DNA of 64,000 nt from an uncultured Alphaproteobacteria bacterium (GCA_949156565.1 CASCZI010000003.1:62001-126000), one strand, 5' to 3'; shown: positions 51,002 to 59,917, counted from the first letter of the stretch. Notes: generated by a model from the sequence alone, not told the origin. A program made the numbers and translations.

Positions 51002-53401
51002 ATGGCCGATTTTAAAGATTTTATGTTGGAATGGTTCAAGGCATACCATCTGTCAAATATGGATGATGGGCGGCGTGGCAAATGGCGCGATATGCGGGGC
51101 AAGGTTTATGATATCCATCCGGTGACGGGTAATTATGTCTATTTGAACGATCAACGTACCGGAAATCAAAAATCGTGGGCCGATCCCAAAACTGGTGATT
51201 TGAAAACAACGTTGCCCGAACCCCAGTTAACCGAAGATCAATGGGAATATTTTTACCGCACAACGCGTGATACACTGCGCGCGATTAATGCCAAGCGCAA
51301 AGACCTGACGCGGGCGGCTCCGGATGCGCCGTTCCCATTGGATAAATGGTTTGGTGATAAAAAATTTAAGGCATTTTCTAATCTAGAAGTTCCGGTGTCT
51401 ATTCAACCCATGTTGGACAGATTGACCCAGGTTTTGAAAGATTCATCTATAAAGATTAAATTAAAAAATTCGATGAATTTTTCTTCTGAATATTCATTGA
51501 ATGATCTTTTGGACGATTTGGAGAAAAAGAATTATTCGGAACATCCGGAAACCCTTGAATATCTGAATAAAATATTAACGCTGTTATCAAGATGGCTTTT
51601 TCCGACATATTACGAACGGTCTCAGATTAGTTTAGATCTGCAAAAAAAGTTATATAAAGCCGTTATGGGTCGGGAAAACTATGATTCGTCAAACCCATCT
51701 CTGGCCGAAGAATTTAATCAGAAAATCGAAGATATACAAAGATTACTGGATCCGTCCGAAGAAAAAATTGATCTCGATCAGTTACGACAATTCAAAGACC
51801 CCAGTGTTTGGCAAGAAATTCTAAAAGCCCTGTATGCGCCCGACAAAGAAGGAAAAAAATCTGGGTTTTATAATCATTTTGCCAAGTTCGGTGGCCATGA
51901 AATCACCCAATATATGGATGAAATCGTCAGTGGCAATGATTATGACAAATTAACCCCAAAACTGGCACCGGAATTAAATATTCGCGAATCGTTCAAAGAA
52001 AAGGTTACCGATTGGCGCAAGGATCATTTGGACCGATTAACCAATCGCGCCGCACGGCATATCTATGTCGATGGAAATGCGGAACCGTTGGTTGGCGCAA
52101 TTTTAAAAGAAAAATTGGTACCCCAAGATGGCTTGATCAAATTTATTGAAAAGAAAGATGCCGTGATCAAACGCATGGGGAATACCGCCGCGGAAAAAGG
52201 CGCCAAGTTTTTATTCGAGGCATTGGAATATATCAAATCATCGGGCAAGGGCGACGAAATGTTGAACGGGGCATTACGAAATGGAAACAAGGTCCAGGCC
52301 GTCGCATTTGAAATCATGAAATACGCCATCGCCACGAACAAGGTCAATGATGCCAAACCCGCGTTAGAGGCGTTGGCCGTCATGCGATATGACACATTGA
52401 CGTCAAAGCATTGGGATGCATTACACAAGGCGGAAAAAGACATCGCCTTGTTTGGGGACAAAGGATATTCATGGAACAAGGATAACCCATCAATGCAGAT
52501 TGTGACGGGGGCGTTGGACGGGACGATCAAATTTGGGTTAAATGCGTTGTTCTGGGGCGGGGTTGTGGTTCGCAATGTTATACAACACGGCCGTGGTAAA
52601 ATTAATCCGGCCAACCGGACGCGTCTGGCAACGGCATTGGTCAAGATCAAAGCGGACAGTGCGAAATTTAAAAACCTGGAAACGGCCCGCGCAGAACAGG
52701 CGGAAATTGATCGTGAATATGATGCGGCCGCCGCGGAAATGGCCGCGGACAGCAAGCTTTATGATGATATAGAGGCGATAGACTATGCCATCGATGAATT
52801 AAATGCATTGAACACAGATATAGGTCAAAATGCCCAGGACATCACCATTCAAAAAGAACGGATCGACCAATTAAAACAAGATGGTCAACAAAATCTAGAA
52901 ATGATGCCCTATGGCATTGAACAAGAAGAAAATATTTACCAAGAATTGGTGGCAAAACAGGATCAGTTGACGCATGCCAAAAACGAATTGGCCAAAAAGT
53001 TCAAAATAAGGCCCGGGGTTAGTTTGGATGATCATTTAAAGCGTGAATTGAAACGCCTAAAACAGGAACAAGAACAGCACAAGGATCGTCATGAACGGTT
53101 GGCGGCCTTGCGGACGTCATGGCGTGTGGCCCACGAATTGACCGATCGGTTGGCCGCGGCGGATAAAAAAGGGCACGACAAAGAAACGTCGGGCAAAGAT
53201 TATGTGCCACCGAAATCAGCCATGGAAAATCTGGAGATGCTGATATCGTTTTGGAATGCGGTCAACGGATTTAATAATGACATTGATGTTAATTCATATA
53301 ACATCTTTCGTAATATCAAAGATGTACGGAAACAGGCGAACCGGGGGAACGATTTTAATAAATGGTTCATGGCCCAGGGAGAACATAATGGGTACGAGTA
53401 A
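51002..53401 (+). CDS. Large uncharacterised helical/coiled-coil protein
   Basis: 799 residues. N-terminal 60 residues include MRGKVYDIHPVTGNYVYLND then RTGNQKSWADPKTG, faintly like a WW-type beta sheet. Residues 100-540 are helical without repeats I could define. From ~545 to ~740 there are long charged heptad-like stretches (LETARAEQAEIDREYDAAAA, LAKKFKIRPGVSL). No signal peptide or membrane span, so it is probably cytoplasmic. It precedes the MotA/OmpA-like pair by 288 bases on the same strand. Family not recognised. Confidence 0.6.
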   Translation: MADFKDFMLEWFKAYHLSNMDDGRRGKWRDMRGKVYDIHPVTGNYVYLNDQRTGNQKSWADPKTGDLKTTLPEPQLTEDQWEYFYRTTRDTLRAINAKRKDLTRAAPDAPFPLDKWFGDKKFKAFSNLEVPVSIQPMLDRLTQVLKDSSIKIKLKNSMNFSSEYSLNDLLDDLEKKNYSEHPETLEYLNKILTLLSRWLFPTYYERSQISLDLQKKLYKAVMGRENYDSSNPSLAEEFNQKIEDIQRLLDPSEEKIDLDQLRQFKDPSVWQEILKALYAPDKEGKKSGFYNHFAKFGGHEITQYMDEIVSGNDYDKLTPKLAPELNIRESFKEKVTDWRKDHLDRLTNRAARHIYVDGNAEPLVGAILKEKLVPQDGLIKFIEKKDAVIKRMGNTAAEKGAKFLFEALEYIKSSGKGDEMLNGALRNGNKVQAVAFEIMKYAIATNKVNDAKPALEALAVMRYDTLTSKHWDALHKAEKDIALFGDKGYSWNKDNPSMQIVTGALDGTIKFGLNALFWGGVVVRNVIQHGRGKINPANRTRLATALVKIKADSAKFKNLETARAEQAEIDREYDAAAAEMAADSKLYDDIEAIDYAIDELNALNTDIGQNAQDITIQKERIDQLKQDGQQNLEMMPYGIEQEENIYQELVAKQDQLTHAKNELAKKFKIRPGVSLDDHLKRELKRLKQEQEQHKDRHERLAALRTSWRVAHELTDRLAAADKKGHDKETSGKDYVPPKSAMENLEMLISFWNAVNGFNNDIDVNSYNIFRNIKDVRKQANRGNDFNKWFMAQGEHNGYE

Positions 53402-53689
53402 ATCATTCCTATTGCTATATAGGGATTTGTCTGTCATAATATAAGTACCCAACCAGAAGGCGACATTCCCGTTGCCTTTTTTTTATTATTGCACCAAATT
53501 GAAAAACATATCAATGATAGAATCTGGTTTCATGGTGATGCGATGGGCATGACGATGAAAATTAAATGGCCCAGATTTCATCGAAACAATACAATAAAGA
53601 ATAAATCCCATGGAATGGAAAAAATCCCAATAAAGATTATTGACATGATTGGTGTGATTTTATTATCATTTTAGAAAAGCGAGAGAAAA
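53402..53689. other. Spacer between unknown protein and MotA-like gene
   Basis: About 290 bases without a convincing gene; a short frame is seen but lacks a ribosome-binding site. GCGAGAG precedes the next start. No strong terminator seen. Confidence 0.3.
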
Positions 53690-54466
53690 ATGCCCAAGCA
53701 TTTTCACAGAAATCTTAATCGGATGGCCTTGTTCACTGCGTTAATTGCGGTGGGGGTGATTATGTTTTGGCGCGATTTTATGACAATCGCATCATCCAAT
53801 ATTATTTTAAATGGGATCATTATTGGAACGGCGTTGTTCGGGATTATTATTTGTTTCATAGATATGTTCCAATTGCGGCCTGAATATCGTTGGGTGCATC
53901 AATTAACGCAAAACGATCCCAATCCGCGGATGGCACCACGCCTGATGCGGCCGGTGGCGATTATATTGCGGGCACGGCCGTTGGATTTATCGACGCGGAC
54001 ACTGGATGGATTGTTGGATATGATTACCTTACGTTTTGATGATCAACGCGAACCCATTCGGTATGTGACAAATACGTTGATTTTTTTGGGATTATTGGGA
54101 ACGTTTTGGGGACTAATTTTGACCGTGGGTGGGTTCGCGAACCTGATTGGGATGCTAAATTTCGAAGACGAATCGGTCATGACCGCCATGCAAACCGGGC
54201 TTGCGGGGCCATTGGGCGGAATGGCAACCGCCTTCACAAGTTCGTTGTTGGGCCTGGGGGCCAGTTTGATTGTCGGCTTCTTAGGGCTTCAGGTGGAATT
54301 AGCCCAAAATGCAATTTTTCGTGAACTGCAAGATTTCTTGTCGGCGCATACGCGGGTGATGGATGCGGAAAATGTGGATACATTGGGGGCGGCGGCGCAC
54401 AGTTTGGGCGATGCCGTGCGGGATTTGGAACGGGCGCTGGCAACGATTAAACGTTCGGCACAATAA
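53690..54466 (+). CDS. MotA/TolQ/ExbB-family proton channel protein
   Basis: 258 residues. Membrane segments MALFTALIAVGVIMFWRDFM, ILNGIIIGTALFGIIICFID, then the conserved pair NTLIFLGLLGTFWGLILTVG and GPLGGMATAFTSSLLGLGAS (MotA-type GLLGTFxGL and TAFxTSLLGL). Such proteins form the pentameric stator that couples proton flow to a periplasmic partner. The partner is the OmpA-like protein that starts 29 bases later. Confidence 0.85.
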   Translation: MPKHFHRNLNRMALFTALIAVGVIMFWRDFMTIASSNIILNGIIIGTALFGIIICFIDMFQLRPEYRWVHQLTQNDPNPRMAPRLMRPVAIILRARPLDLSTRTLDGLLDMITLRFDDQREPIRYVTNTLIFLGLLGTFWGLILTVGGFANLIGMLNFEDESVMTAMQTGLAGPLGGMATAFTSSLLGLGASLIVGFLGLQVELAQNAIFRELQDFLSAHTRVMDAENVDTLGAAAHSLGDAVRDLERALATIKRSAQ

Positions 54467-54495
54467 AAGAATATTTAAAGAGGGAGAAACACATC

Positions 54496-55629
54496 ATGGT
54501 AAACATTCGCATTCGTGAAAAGACAAGTTCATGGCCCGGTTTTGTTGACCTGTTTTCAAACCTGGTTATTATTTTGATTTTTTTATTAATCGTGTTCGTA
54601 TTCTTGTGGACCACGACCAGCGTTTTTAACAAAACGTCGGGGGCCAAAACGGTCGCGGAATTGAAAAAAACCACCCAGGAACAGGCCGAAACCATCGCCC
54701 AAATGACCGCCGATGAACAAGAGGCAAAGCGTCTATTGCTCTTGGCGCGTGCGGAATTAGAAAACCTGGAAAACGACAAAGTGGAATTAAGCAATGAGGT
54801 TAACGCCCTGGACACAGAATTACAGGAAATCGATCTGAGTATCGAAGATCTGATTGCGGCGTATGAATCCAAGGTTTCCGAATTACAGGCGGCCGGTGTC
54901 GATATGCAGAAAAAGTTAAATGAAATGACGACCCAATTAAACCAAATGACGGTGGATAAAGAAAAAACCGCACAATTAGAACAGGAACGTCGCGAATTAC
55001 AACAGCAAATGGATGCCCAGCGGGTAAACCTGAGTGATCAATTGGCCAGTCTGCAGGCGGCACTGGATGCGGCCGAGGCCAAGGCCGCCGATCAAGAGGT
55101 TCAGTATGTTGAAATGTCAACACGTTTAAACAAAGCGTTGGCGGACAAGGTGGCGGAATTAAAAAATGTTGCCCAGTATCAGTCAGATTTTTACAAATCG
55201 ATTAAGACGGCGCTGGGTGATCGCAGCACGATTCAGCCCGATGGCGATCGGTTTATCGTGTCCAGTGATATTTTGTTCCCCAGTGGGTCGTACACCCTGT
55301 CGCCCGAAGGAAAAAAACAACTGCGTCTGATTGCAAATGTCATCCGCGATCTGGAAAGCAAGATTCCGTCGGACGTGAACTGGATCATTCGGGTGGACGG
55401 GCATACGGATCGTAAGCCGATTATCCCCGGCACCAAAGGGTATCGTAATAATACTGAATTATCCCTGCGGCGTGCAACGGCGGTGGCGGATGAATTGGCA
55501 CGCAATGGGGTGTCGAAACGGCGTCTGGTCCCCAGTGGATTTGGGGAAATGCATCCGGTTGAATTGGGTAATGACGCGGCCAGTATGCAAAAGAACCGTC
55601 GTATTGAATTGCAATTGACGAACAGATAA
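54496..55629 (+). CDS. MotB-like peptidoglycan-binding partner (OmpA domain)
   Basis: 377 residues. One N-terminal membrane helix (LVIILIFLLIVFVFLWTTTS) preceded by PGFVDLFSN where MotB-type proteins carry the proton-binding Asp (VDLF), a long coiled coil from ~50 to ~225, then an OmpA-like domain with NWIIRVDGHTDRKPI and NTELSLRRATAVADELARNG ending QKNRRIELQLTN. Binds peptidoglycan. With the MotA-like gene it makes a two-gene stator; flagellar genes are absent here, so an envelope role is more likely. Confidence 0.88.
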   Translation: MVNIRIREKTSSWPGFVDLFSNLVIILIFLLIVFVFLWTTTSVFNKTSGAKTVAELKKTTQEQAETIAQMTADEQEAKRLLLLARAELENLENDKVELSNEVNALDTELQEIDLSIEDLIAAYESKVSELQAAGVDMQKKLNEMTTQLNQMTVDKEKTAQLEQERRELQQQMDAQRVNLSDQLASLQAALDAAEAKAADQEVQYVEMSTRLNKALADKVAELKNVAQYQSDFYKSIKTALGDRSTIQPDGDRFIVSSDILFPSGSYTLSPEGKKQLRLIANVIRDLESKIPSDVNWIIRVDGHTDRKPIIPGTKGYRNNTELSLRRATAVADELARNGVSKRRLVPSGFGEMHPVELGNDAASMQKNRRIELQLTNR

Positions 55630-55699
55630 AAAAATCCCGCCACCGGGCCCCGCGGAAATTATAAATTTCCGTGGGTGGTACATACGGCGGGATTTTTTT
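55630..55699. terminator. Long composite terminator
   Basis: Outer arms AAATCCCGCC (55632-55641) and GGCGGGAT (55686-55693) with seven T's after and A's before, enclosing a second hairpin CGCGGAAATT/AATTTCCGTG and CCACC/GGTGG. Works in either direction; a nested palindrome rather than a simple terminator. Confidence 0.7.
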
Positions 55700-55910
55700 A
55701 TTTAGTTTTAAGAGTGCATGTGTAGCGTTCAGATGCCCCCGTCACCCGGCACGTTTTTTATTTCCGTCATCCCCGGCCTGTGGCGGGGTCTATATTATAA
55801 AAATTTGTCGACCACAGTGGGCCCGCGACCTGCGTCGTGATGACTGTGTATGTGGATGGGACCACATTGGGATGATGGTTCTTAGCATCTATTTAATTTA
55901 AATTCTCTAA
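55700..55910. other. Spacer before RNA candidate
   Basis: About 210 bases, no gene. Contains a CCCCGG/CCGGGG-type palindrome tract (CATCCCCGGCCTGTGGCGGGG) and AT-rich ATTTAATTTAAATT just before the structured RNA, which could hold its promoter. Confidence 0.3.
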
Positions 55911-56078
55911 CCATCCCGCCCATTGGGTCGCCCCCTGCGGAACGTGCACCCAGGCTTGTTCGGTGACAGTTCTTCTTCTGAAGCTCACCCACGGAAAGTT
56001 TCAATTTTCATAGGGACTGGGATAGGCTAGCCTGAAAAGTGGTGCTTTAAAATTTCGGTGGGTGGTTTCGGGATGGCG
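55911..56078 (+). ncRNA. Rod-like structured RNA, 6S-like candidate
   Basis: 168 bases with nested pairings CCATCCCG/CGGGATGG (closing), CCCA/TGGG, GCACC/GGTGC, CAGGCT/AGCCTG and an apical GGTGA/TCACC. Between the first and second helix is a large asymmetric bubble with CCCCCTGCGG on the 5' side, as in 6S RNA (E. coli has CCCCTGAGCCG there). Length, rod shape and bubble fit 6S; the sequence match is too short to be sure. A terminator follows at 56121. Confidence 0.4.
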
Positions 56079-56120
56079 CCGGTGTCGGCGTGGATGTTCT
56101 TTGGTCCTATTCCTAATAAA

Positions 56121-56146
56121 AAAACCCGGTTTTCCCGGGATTTTTT
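56121..56146. terminator. Terminator after RNA candidate
   Basis: AACCCGG/CCCGGG stem, loop TTTT, six T's on the plus strand and A-run before it, so it can also end the convergent minus-strand gene. Confidence 0.75.
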
Positions 56147-56396
56147 ATTTCTTTTTTTTCACGGTCTTTTTGGCCGGTTTGGATTTGGCCGGCACCGGAC
56201 GCGGCGCGGATGTGTGTTTGTATTCGCGATACAAAAATTCCACGCACACATAAACGACCAATGCCGATGCTGCCGTGATCAATCCCGGAATCAATCCGTC
56301 GGAAAAGACCGCAAACAAAACGATCGCCACCGCCAGCGTGATGGTGTACATGATATTTCGTGCCAAAACATTGACAATTTTTTCCAATACTTTCAT
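56145..56396 (-). CDS. Small two-span membrane protein
   Basis: 83 residues. Two membrane segments (NIMYTITLAVAIVLFAVF, LIPGLITAASALVVYVCVEF) and a C-terminal Ala/Pro/Lys tail (PAKSKPAKKTVKKKK), reminiscent of histone-like Lys-rich ends. GGGGGATTATC upstream. No family recognised. Confidence 0.6.
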   Translation of the reverse strand: MKVLEKIVNVLARNIMYTITLAVAIVLFAVFSDGLIPGLITAASALVVYVCVEFLYREYKHTSAPRPVPAKSKPAKKTVKKKK

Positions 56397-56498
56397 TGAT
56401 AATCCCCCTTTTGGATTTGTGAAGTACGTGTGAATTATATCAGAAAAGATCCCCAGGATTCAAGACAAATAAAAAACCGTCCGGGGACGGTTTGGGGA

Positions 56499-56756
56499 TT
56501 ATTTCGATTTCATGTGTTTCTGTTCCATCAATTTATATAGTTTTTTGACCCGAGATCCAACAACACGACGGGTTCGATTATTTTTTTCTATGAAAAACAT
56601 ATATTCTTCGTCGGCCCTACAAGGAAATTTGTCTTTACACGATGTTAGAATAGCGTATTTTGTTTTTATTTCATAGCATTTGAGATAGTCATTCGCCTCG
56701 AATTCGGGTTTGTTGGTTGTGTTCTTAATCTGGCAATGAATATTTATAATATTCAA
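56499..56756 (-). CDS. Hypothetical protein, start region frameshifted or atypical
   Basis: 85 residues if started at TTG 56756. A better start, ATG 56766 with AAAGGGAAAACAA upstream right after the previous gene's stop, is in a different frame and ends after 13 codons; removing one T from the ATCTTTGAA run would join the two. The body has YLKCYEIKTKYAILTSCKDK and a basic C-terminus (RVVGSRVKKLYKLMEQ). No family recognised. Confidence 0.45.
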   Translation of the reverse strand: MNIINIHCQIKNTTNKPEFEANDYLKCYEIKTKYAILTSCKDKFPCRADEEYMFFIEKNNRTRRVVGSRVKKLYKLMEQKHMKSK

Positions 56757-56779
56757 AGATGGTCATTTGTTTTCCCTTT

Positions 56780-57550
56780 TTAAAAAATCACCTGGCCGCC
56801 AAGACGTGCCGTCGACGGAATCGGGCCAAAGGATGAATTGCGGTTCAGATAGATATTGCCGGTCACCACAAAGTCCCCACAGAAATTTAACTGTTGGACG
56901 TCGCGCAGGAACAGGTTCCCGTCAATATAAACCCCACAGGGCAGGGTAAAGCGCCGCATGTTCTGCAGATAAATATTCCCAAGAATCCGCGTTCCCGTCG
57001 TCAATGGGGTTTGGGTGTAATGGGTGTCGATAACAATGTCACCAAATAAATTATATGTCTTGGCCATCACCGGTGTGGTCGGCGTTTGTGTCGCATCCGA
57101 TGTGGTGCGTAATACCAATACATTGTTATGTCTTGCGGTGGACCGGGCACGAACCATGCGTGGGGCCGCGGCGTCCGTTACGGTTACCATGGGGCGGACC
57201 GGATTGGCCGGGGTGGTCGTAACCATCGGTGTTGTATCGATCATGACAACCGGTTGATGGCGGCCGCGCATAATGTCCATAATTAACATAGAAAATAAAA
57301 CAATGATCGCCACCAACAGCGTTAAGTTCACCATCGCAATTAAATCAATCCGACGTAACCATAACCATATGCGTGTTGCTATGTCACAGATTATACGTCC
57401 CATCGCGCGAACCGGCCGAATCAGCCATTCAATGGCACGGCGAATTTTTGATTTGGGGGTCCCAGATTTTTTTGTGCCACGCGACATTGGGGATTGGGAT
57501 CCGGCAACGCGACGTGTCGCCAATTTCATTCGAAGATTTTTAAACATCAA
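56780..57550 (-). CDS. Bactofilin-like membrane protein
   Basis: 256 residues. Very basic N-terminus, one membrane helix (VNLTLLVAIIVLFSMLIMDI), a Thr/Pro/Val-rich linker, then ~80 residues of short beta-helix-like turns: TRILGNIYLQNMRRFTLPCG, VYIDGNLFLRD, GDFVVTGNIYLNRN. These GN-x-x-L turns resemble bactofilin or polymer-forming beta-solenoids, here at the end of a membrane anchor. A cell-shape or envelope scaffold role is inferred. Confidence 0.55.
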   Translation of the reverse strand: MMFKNLRMKLATRRVAGSQSPMSRGTKKSGTPKSKIRRAIEWLIRPVRAMGRIICDIATRIWLWLRRIDLIAMVNLTLLVAIIVLFSMLIMDIMRGRHQPVVMIDTTPMVTTTPANPVRPMVTVTDAAAPRMVRARSTARHNNVLVLRTTSDATQTPTTPVMAKTYNLFGDIVIDTHYTQTPLTTGTRILGNIYLQNMRRFTLPCGVYIDGNLFLRDVQQLNFCGDFVVTGNIYLNRNSSFGPIPSTARLGGQVIF

Positions 57551-57794
57551 TCATCACCTTTTTGCTTTTCGTGATTAATATCCTAAAAATAATATTTGTC
57601 AATTAATTTGTCAAGTAAATTTATAAATAAAAGTTCATCATGAATAAATGCTTGATTTTTGATGGCAAAGGATATAGAGTGTTGTGCGCTGGGTTATCAG
57701 AACTGAGTACGGCGGCATGCATTTGGTCTTGTTCGCTTATAAGGGATCTGGGAAATATCTGGCACCTAAAAACCAAAAAACAAGGATTATAATA

Positions 57795-58427
57795 ATGGCA
57801 AGAGCAGGCGCAAAGCGCAGCACACGTAAATTAAAGATTAGCCGCCGTTTGGGTGTTAACCTGTGGGGCCAGGCGAAATCTCCGATTAACAAACGTAAAT
57901 ACAAACCGGGTCAACATGGGCCAACATCCCGTGGGGGCAATTCGTCCGATTATGCCAAGCAGATGCGGGCCAAGCAGACGTTAAAAGGTTATTATGGTAA
58001 CGTTGGGGAAAAGAAATTCCGTGCCTATTATTTAGAAGCGGCGAATATGAAGGGCGACACACCGGATAATTTGATCGGGTTATTGGAACGTCGTTTGGAT
58101 GCGGTCGTTTATCGTGCAAAATTGGCACCGACCGTTTTTTCGGCCCGTCAATTGGTTAGTCATGGTCACATCTATGTTAACGACAAACGGGTAAAGATTG
58201 CATCGTATCAGGTCAAGCCAGGTGATGTTATCACCGTTGGTGAAAAGGCCAAACAGATGCCGTTGGTGGTATTGGCGTTGGAATCTGCCGAACGGATGAC
58301 GCCGGATTATATTACTGTCGACAGTGCGAATTTTGTTGCGACATTTGTTCGTGTGCCGTCATTCCAGGATGTACCTTATCCGGTACCCATGGCACCAGAA
58401 TTGGTTGTCGAATTTTATTCGCGTTAA
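57795..58427 (+). CDS. rpsD: 30S ribosomal protein uS4
   Basis: 210 residues from ATG 57795 with CAAGGATTATAAT upstream; earlier in-frame starts are not supported. S4 features: [40 protein letters not shown] and the S4 RNA-binding domain [20 protein letters not shown]. Binds 16S rRNA early in 30S assembly. A single gene with its own terminator. Confidence 0.97.
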   Translation: MARAGAKRSTRKLKISRRLGVNLWGQAKSPINKRKYKPGQHGPTSRGGNSSDYAKQMRAKQTLKGYYGNVGEKKFRAYYLEAANMKGDTPDNLIGLLERRLDAVVYRAKLAPTVFSARQLVSHGHIYVNDKRVKIASYQVKPGDVITVGEKAKQMPLVVLALESAERMTPDYITVDSANFVATFVRVPSFQDVPYPVPMAPELVVEFYSR

Positions 58428-58432
58428 TAAAG

Positions 58433-58455
58433 ACCGCCCATTCGGGCGGTTTTTT
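58433..58455 (+). terminator. Terminator after rpsD
   Basis: ACCGCCC/GGGCGGT stem with loop ATTC and six T's. Confidence 0.85.
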
Positions 58456-58552
58456 AATAATATGACTTGATTTTATTAAAATAATCGTCATAATGGGTGG
58501 TGTTCCTGCTGGCGGCATGGGGTCGTCGGCTGTATAAACCATAGGAAATAAA

Positions 58553-58891
58553 ATGGCTTACTATGAAAGCGTCTTGGTTTTCCGCCAGGACCTGACCGAA
58601 CCGCAGGTCAAAGAAAAAGCGGCAAAATTTGCAGATATTATTAAAGAGCTGAGGGGCAGTGTGAAATCCACAGAATTCTGGGGATTGAAAAATCTGGCCT
58701 ATATCATTCGTAAAAACCGCAAGGCACATTATGTGATGATGAACATCGAATTGCCGGGTGACCAGATCAAAGAACTGGAACGTCGTTCCCGCATTGATGA
58801 AGATGTCATTCGCTTTTTAAATGTGCGTGTCGAAGAATTGGCGACAACACCGTCAATTATGATGAAAAAGAATAATGAAGAGGCAGAATAA
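58553..58891 (+). CDS. rpsF: 30S ribosomal protein bS6
   Basis: 112 residues. [20 protein letters not shown] start, [20 protein letters not shown] and the [16 protein letters not shown] tract are those of S6. GGAAATAAA upstream. Followed by rpsR with a one-base overlap, the normal operon. S6 and S18 form a heterodimer on the 30S platform. Confidence 0.96.
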   Translation: MAYYESVLVFRQDLTEPQVKEKAAKFADIIKELRGSVKSTEFWGLKNLAYIIRKNRKAHYVMMNIELPGDQIKELERRSRIDEDVIRFLNVRVEELATTPSIMMKKNNEEAE

Positions 58892-59118
58892 TGGCAGTCC
58901 GTGCAGCAATTTATCGTAAAAAATCAAACCCGTTAAAGGGCAAGGTGATTGATTATAAAGATGTCAAAACATTGGCACATTATATCACCGAACGTGGTAA
59001 AATCGTCCCAAGCCGTATCAGTGGCGTTTCCCAAAAAGATCAACGTGCCTTGGCCACCGCGATCAAGCGTGCGCGTCATTTGGGGCTGTTGCCGTTTGTT
59101 CGCAACAACTTGGGGTAA
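58891..59118 (+). CDS. rpsR: 30S ribosomal protein bS18
   Basis: 75 residues. [20 protein letters not shown] followed by [20 protein letters not shown] and [11 protein letters not shown] is the S18 signature. Short N-terminus without zinc cysteines. Ends just before the long hairpin at 59119. Confidence 0.96.
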   Translation: MAVRAAIYRKKSNPLKGKVIDYKDVKTLAHYITERGKIVPSRISGVSQKDQRALATAIKRARHLGLLPFVRNNLG

Positions 59119-59226
59119 AAATTAAATTCTGTGGGCGTTGGTTGCGTTCACAGTTCCTCGTGTATGTCCAATACACGTCGGAACTGAAATGAACGCTTCC
59201 CACCCCCGCACATAATTTAATTTTTT
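59119..59226 (+). repeat. Very long hairpin between rpsR and rplI
   Basis: Nested arms: AAATTAAATT/AATTTAATTT (59119-59128, 59214-59223), GTGGG/CCCAC, GCGTTCA/TGAACGC, CAGTTCC/GGAACTG, CGTGTAT/ATACACG around loop GTCCA. Over 35 base pairs in about 105 bases, ending in six T's. Could attenuate rplI relative to rpsF-rpsR, or be an inserted palindromic element. Confidence 0.7.
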
Positions 59227-59278
59227 ATAATTGTGAAAATCTGGGATCAAATCCCTAACTTGAAAAAGGACAGATAAA

Positions 59279-59860
59279 ATGAAAGTTATTTTAACAGAAA
59301 AAATTACGAAACTGGGGAATATTGGCGATACGGTCGAAGTGAAAACGGGTTTTGCCCGCAATTACTTGTTGCCGAATAACAAGGCCATGCGGTTCAGCAA
59401 AGAAAACATGGCTGTGTTTGAAACGAAAAAGGCCGAATTACAGGCGCGTCAAGATGCCGCCAAGAAATCGGCAGAATCCAATGTGGATGCGGTCAAGAAT
59501 GCCAAATTGCACATGATCCGTCAGGCAGGGGATACCGGTCAATTGTATGGATCGGTGTCGTCACGTGATATTGCGCGTATGTTAAAAGAAATTGCGAACG
59601 TTGCGGTTACATCGGCCCAGGTTATGTTGGGCAGCCCCATTAAATCTGTGGGTTGTTTTGACACCAAAATCGCCCTGCATCCCGATGTTATTGTTCCGGT
59701 AAAGGTTTATGTTGCCCAGACCCAAGATGAAATTGATGCCTTGGTTTCGGGTAAAGTTTTGACATTTGGGACCAAAAAAGTCGAAGAAGAACCCATTGTT
59801 GAAGAAGAAGTGGTCGAATCAGTGGCCGCGGCTGAAGGTGTTCCGGCAGATGCCGAATAA
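59279..59860 (+). CDS. rplI: 50S ribosomal protein bL9
   Basis: 193 residues, longer than usual (about 150). N-terminal MKVILTEKITKLGNIGDTVE and VKTGFARNYLLPNNKAMRFS are diagnostic; the C-terminal domain ends with an acidic tail from residue ~165 (KVEEEPIVEEEVVESVAAAE) not typical of short L9. AAAAGGACAG upstream. Third gene of the rpsF-rpsR-rplI group but separated by the hairpin. Confidence 0.96.
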   Translation: MKVILTEKITKLGNIGDTVEVKTGFARNYLLPNNKAMRFSKENMAVFETKKAELQARQDAAKKSAESNVDAVKNAKLHMIRQAGDTGQLYGSVSSRDIARMLKEIANVAVTSAQVMLGSPIKSVGCFDTKIALHPDVIVPVKVYVAQTQDEIDALVSGKVLTFGTKKVEEEPIVEEEVVESVAAAEGVPADAE

Positions 59861-59878
59861 GACAATCGACAATGGTCG

Positions 59879-59917
59879 ACCCCCGTGTAAACTTTGGTTG
59901 CACGGGGGTATTTTTTT
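59879..59917 (+). terminator. Terminator after rplI
   Basis: ACCCCCGTG/CACGGGGGT stem (59879-59887, 59901-59909), loop about 13 bases, seven T's. Confidence 0.85.

Noticed and set aside
53690-55629. Zorya anti-phage system
   Set aside because: The MotA/OmpA-like pair resembles ZorA/ZorB, but no helicase or ZorC/ZorE-type gene is next to it, and such pairs also occur as plain envelope stators. Kept only as a possibility in the findings.
55700-56100. RNase P RNA or tmRNA
   Set aside because: The GGAAAGT piece near 55994 is not in a P4-like context, and no tag or tRNA-like ends were found; 6S-like rod is the better fit.
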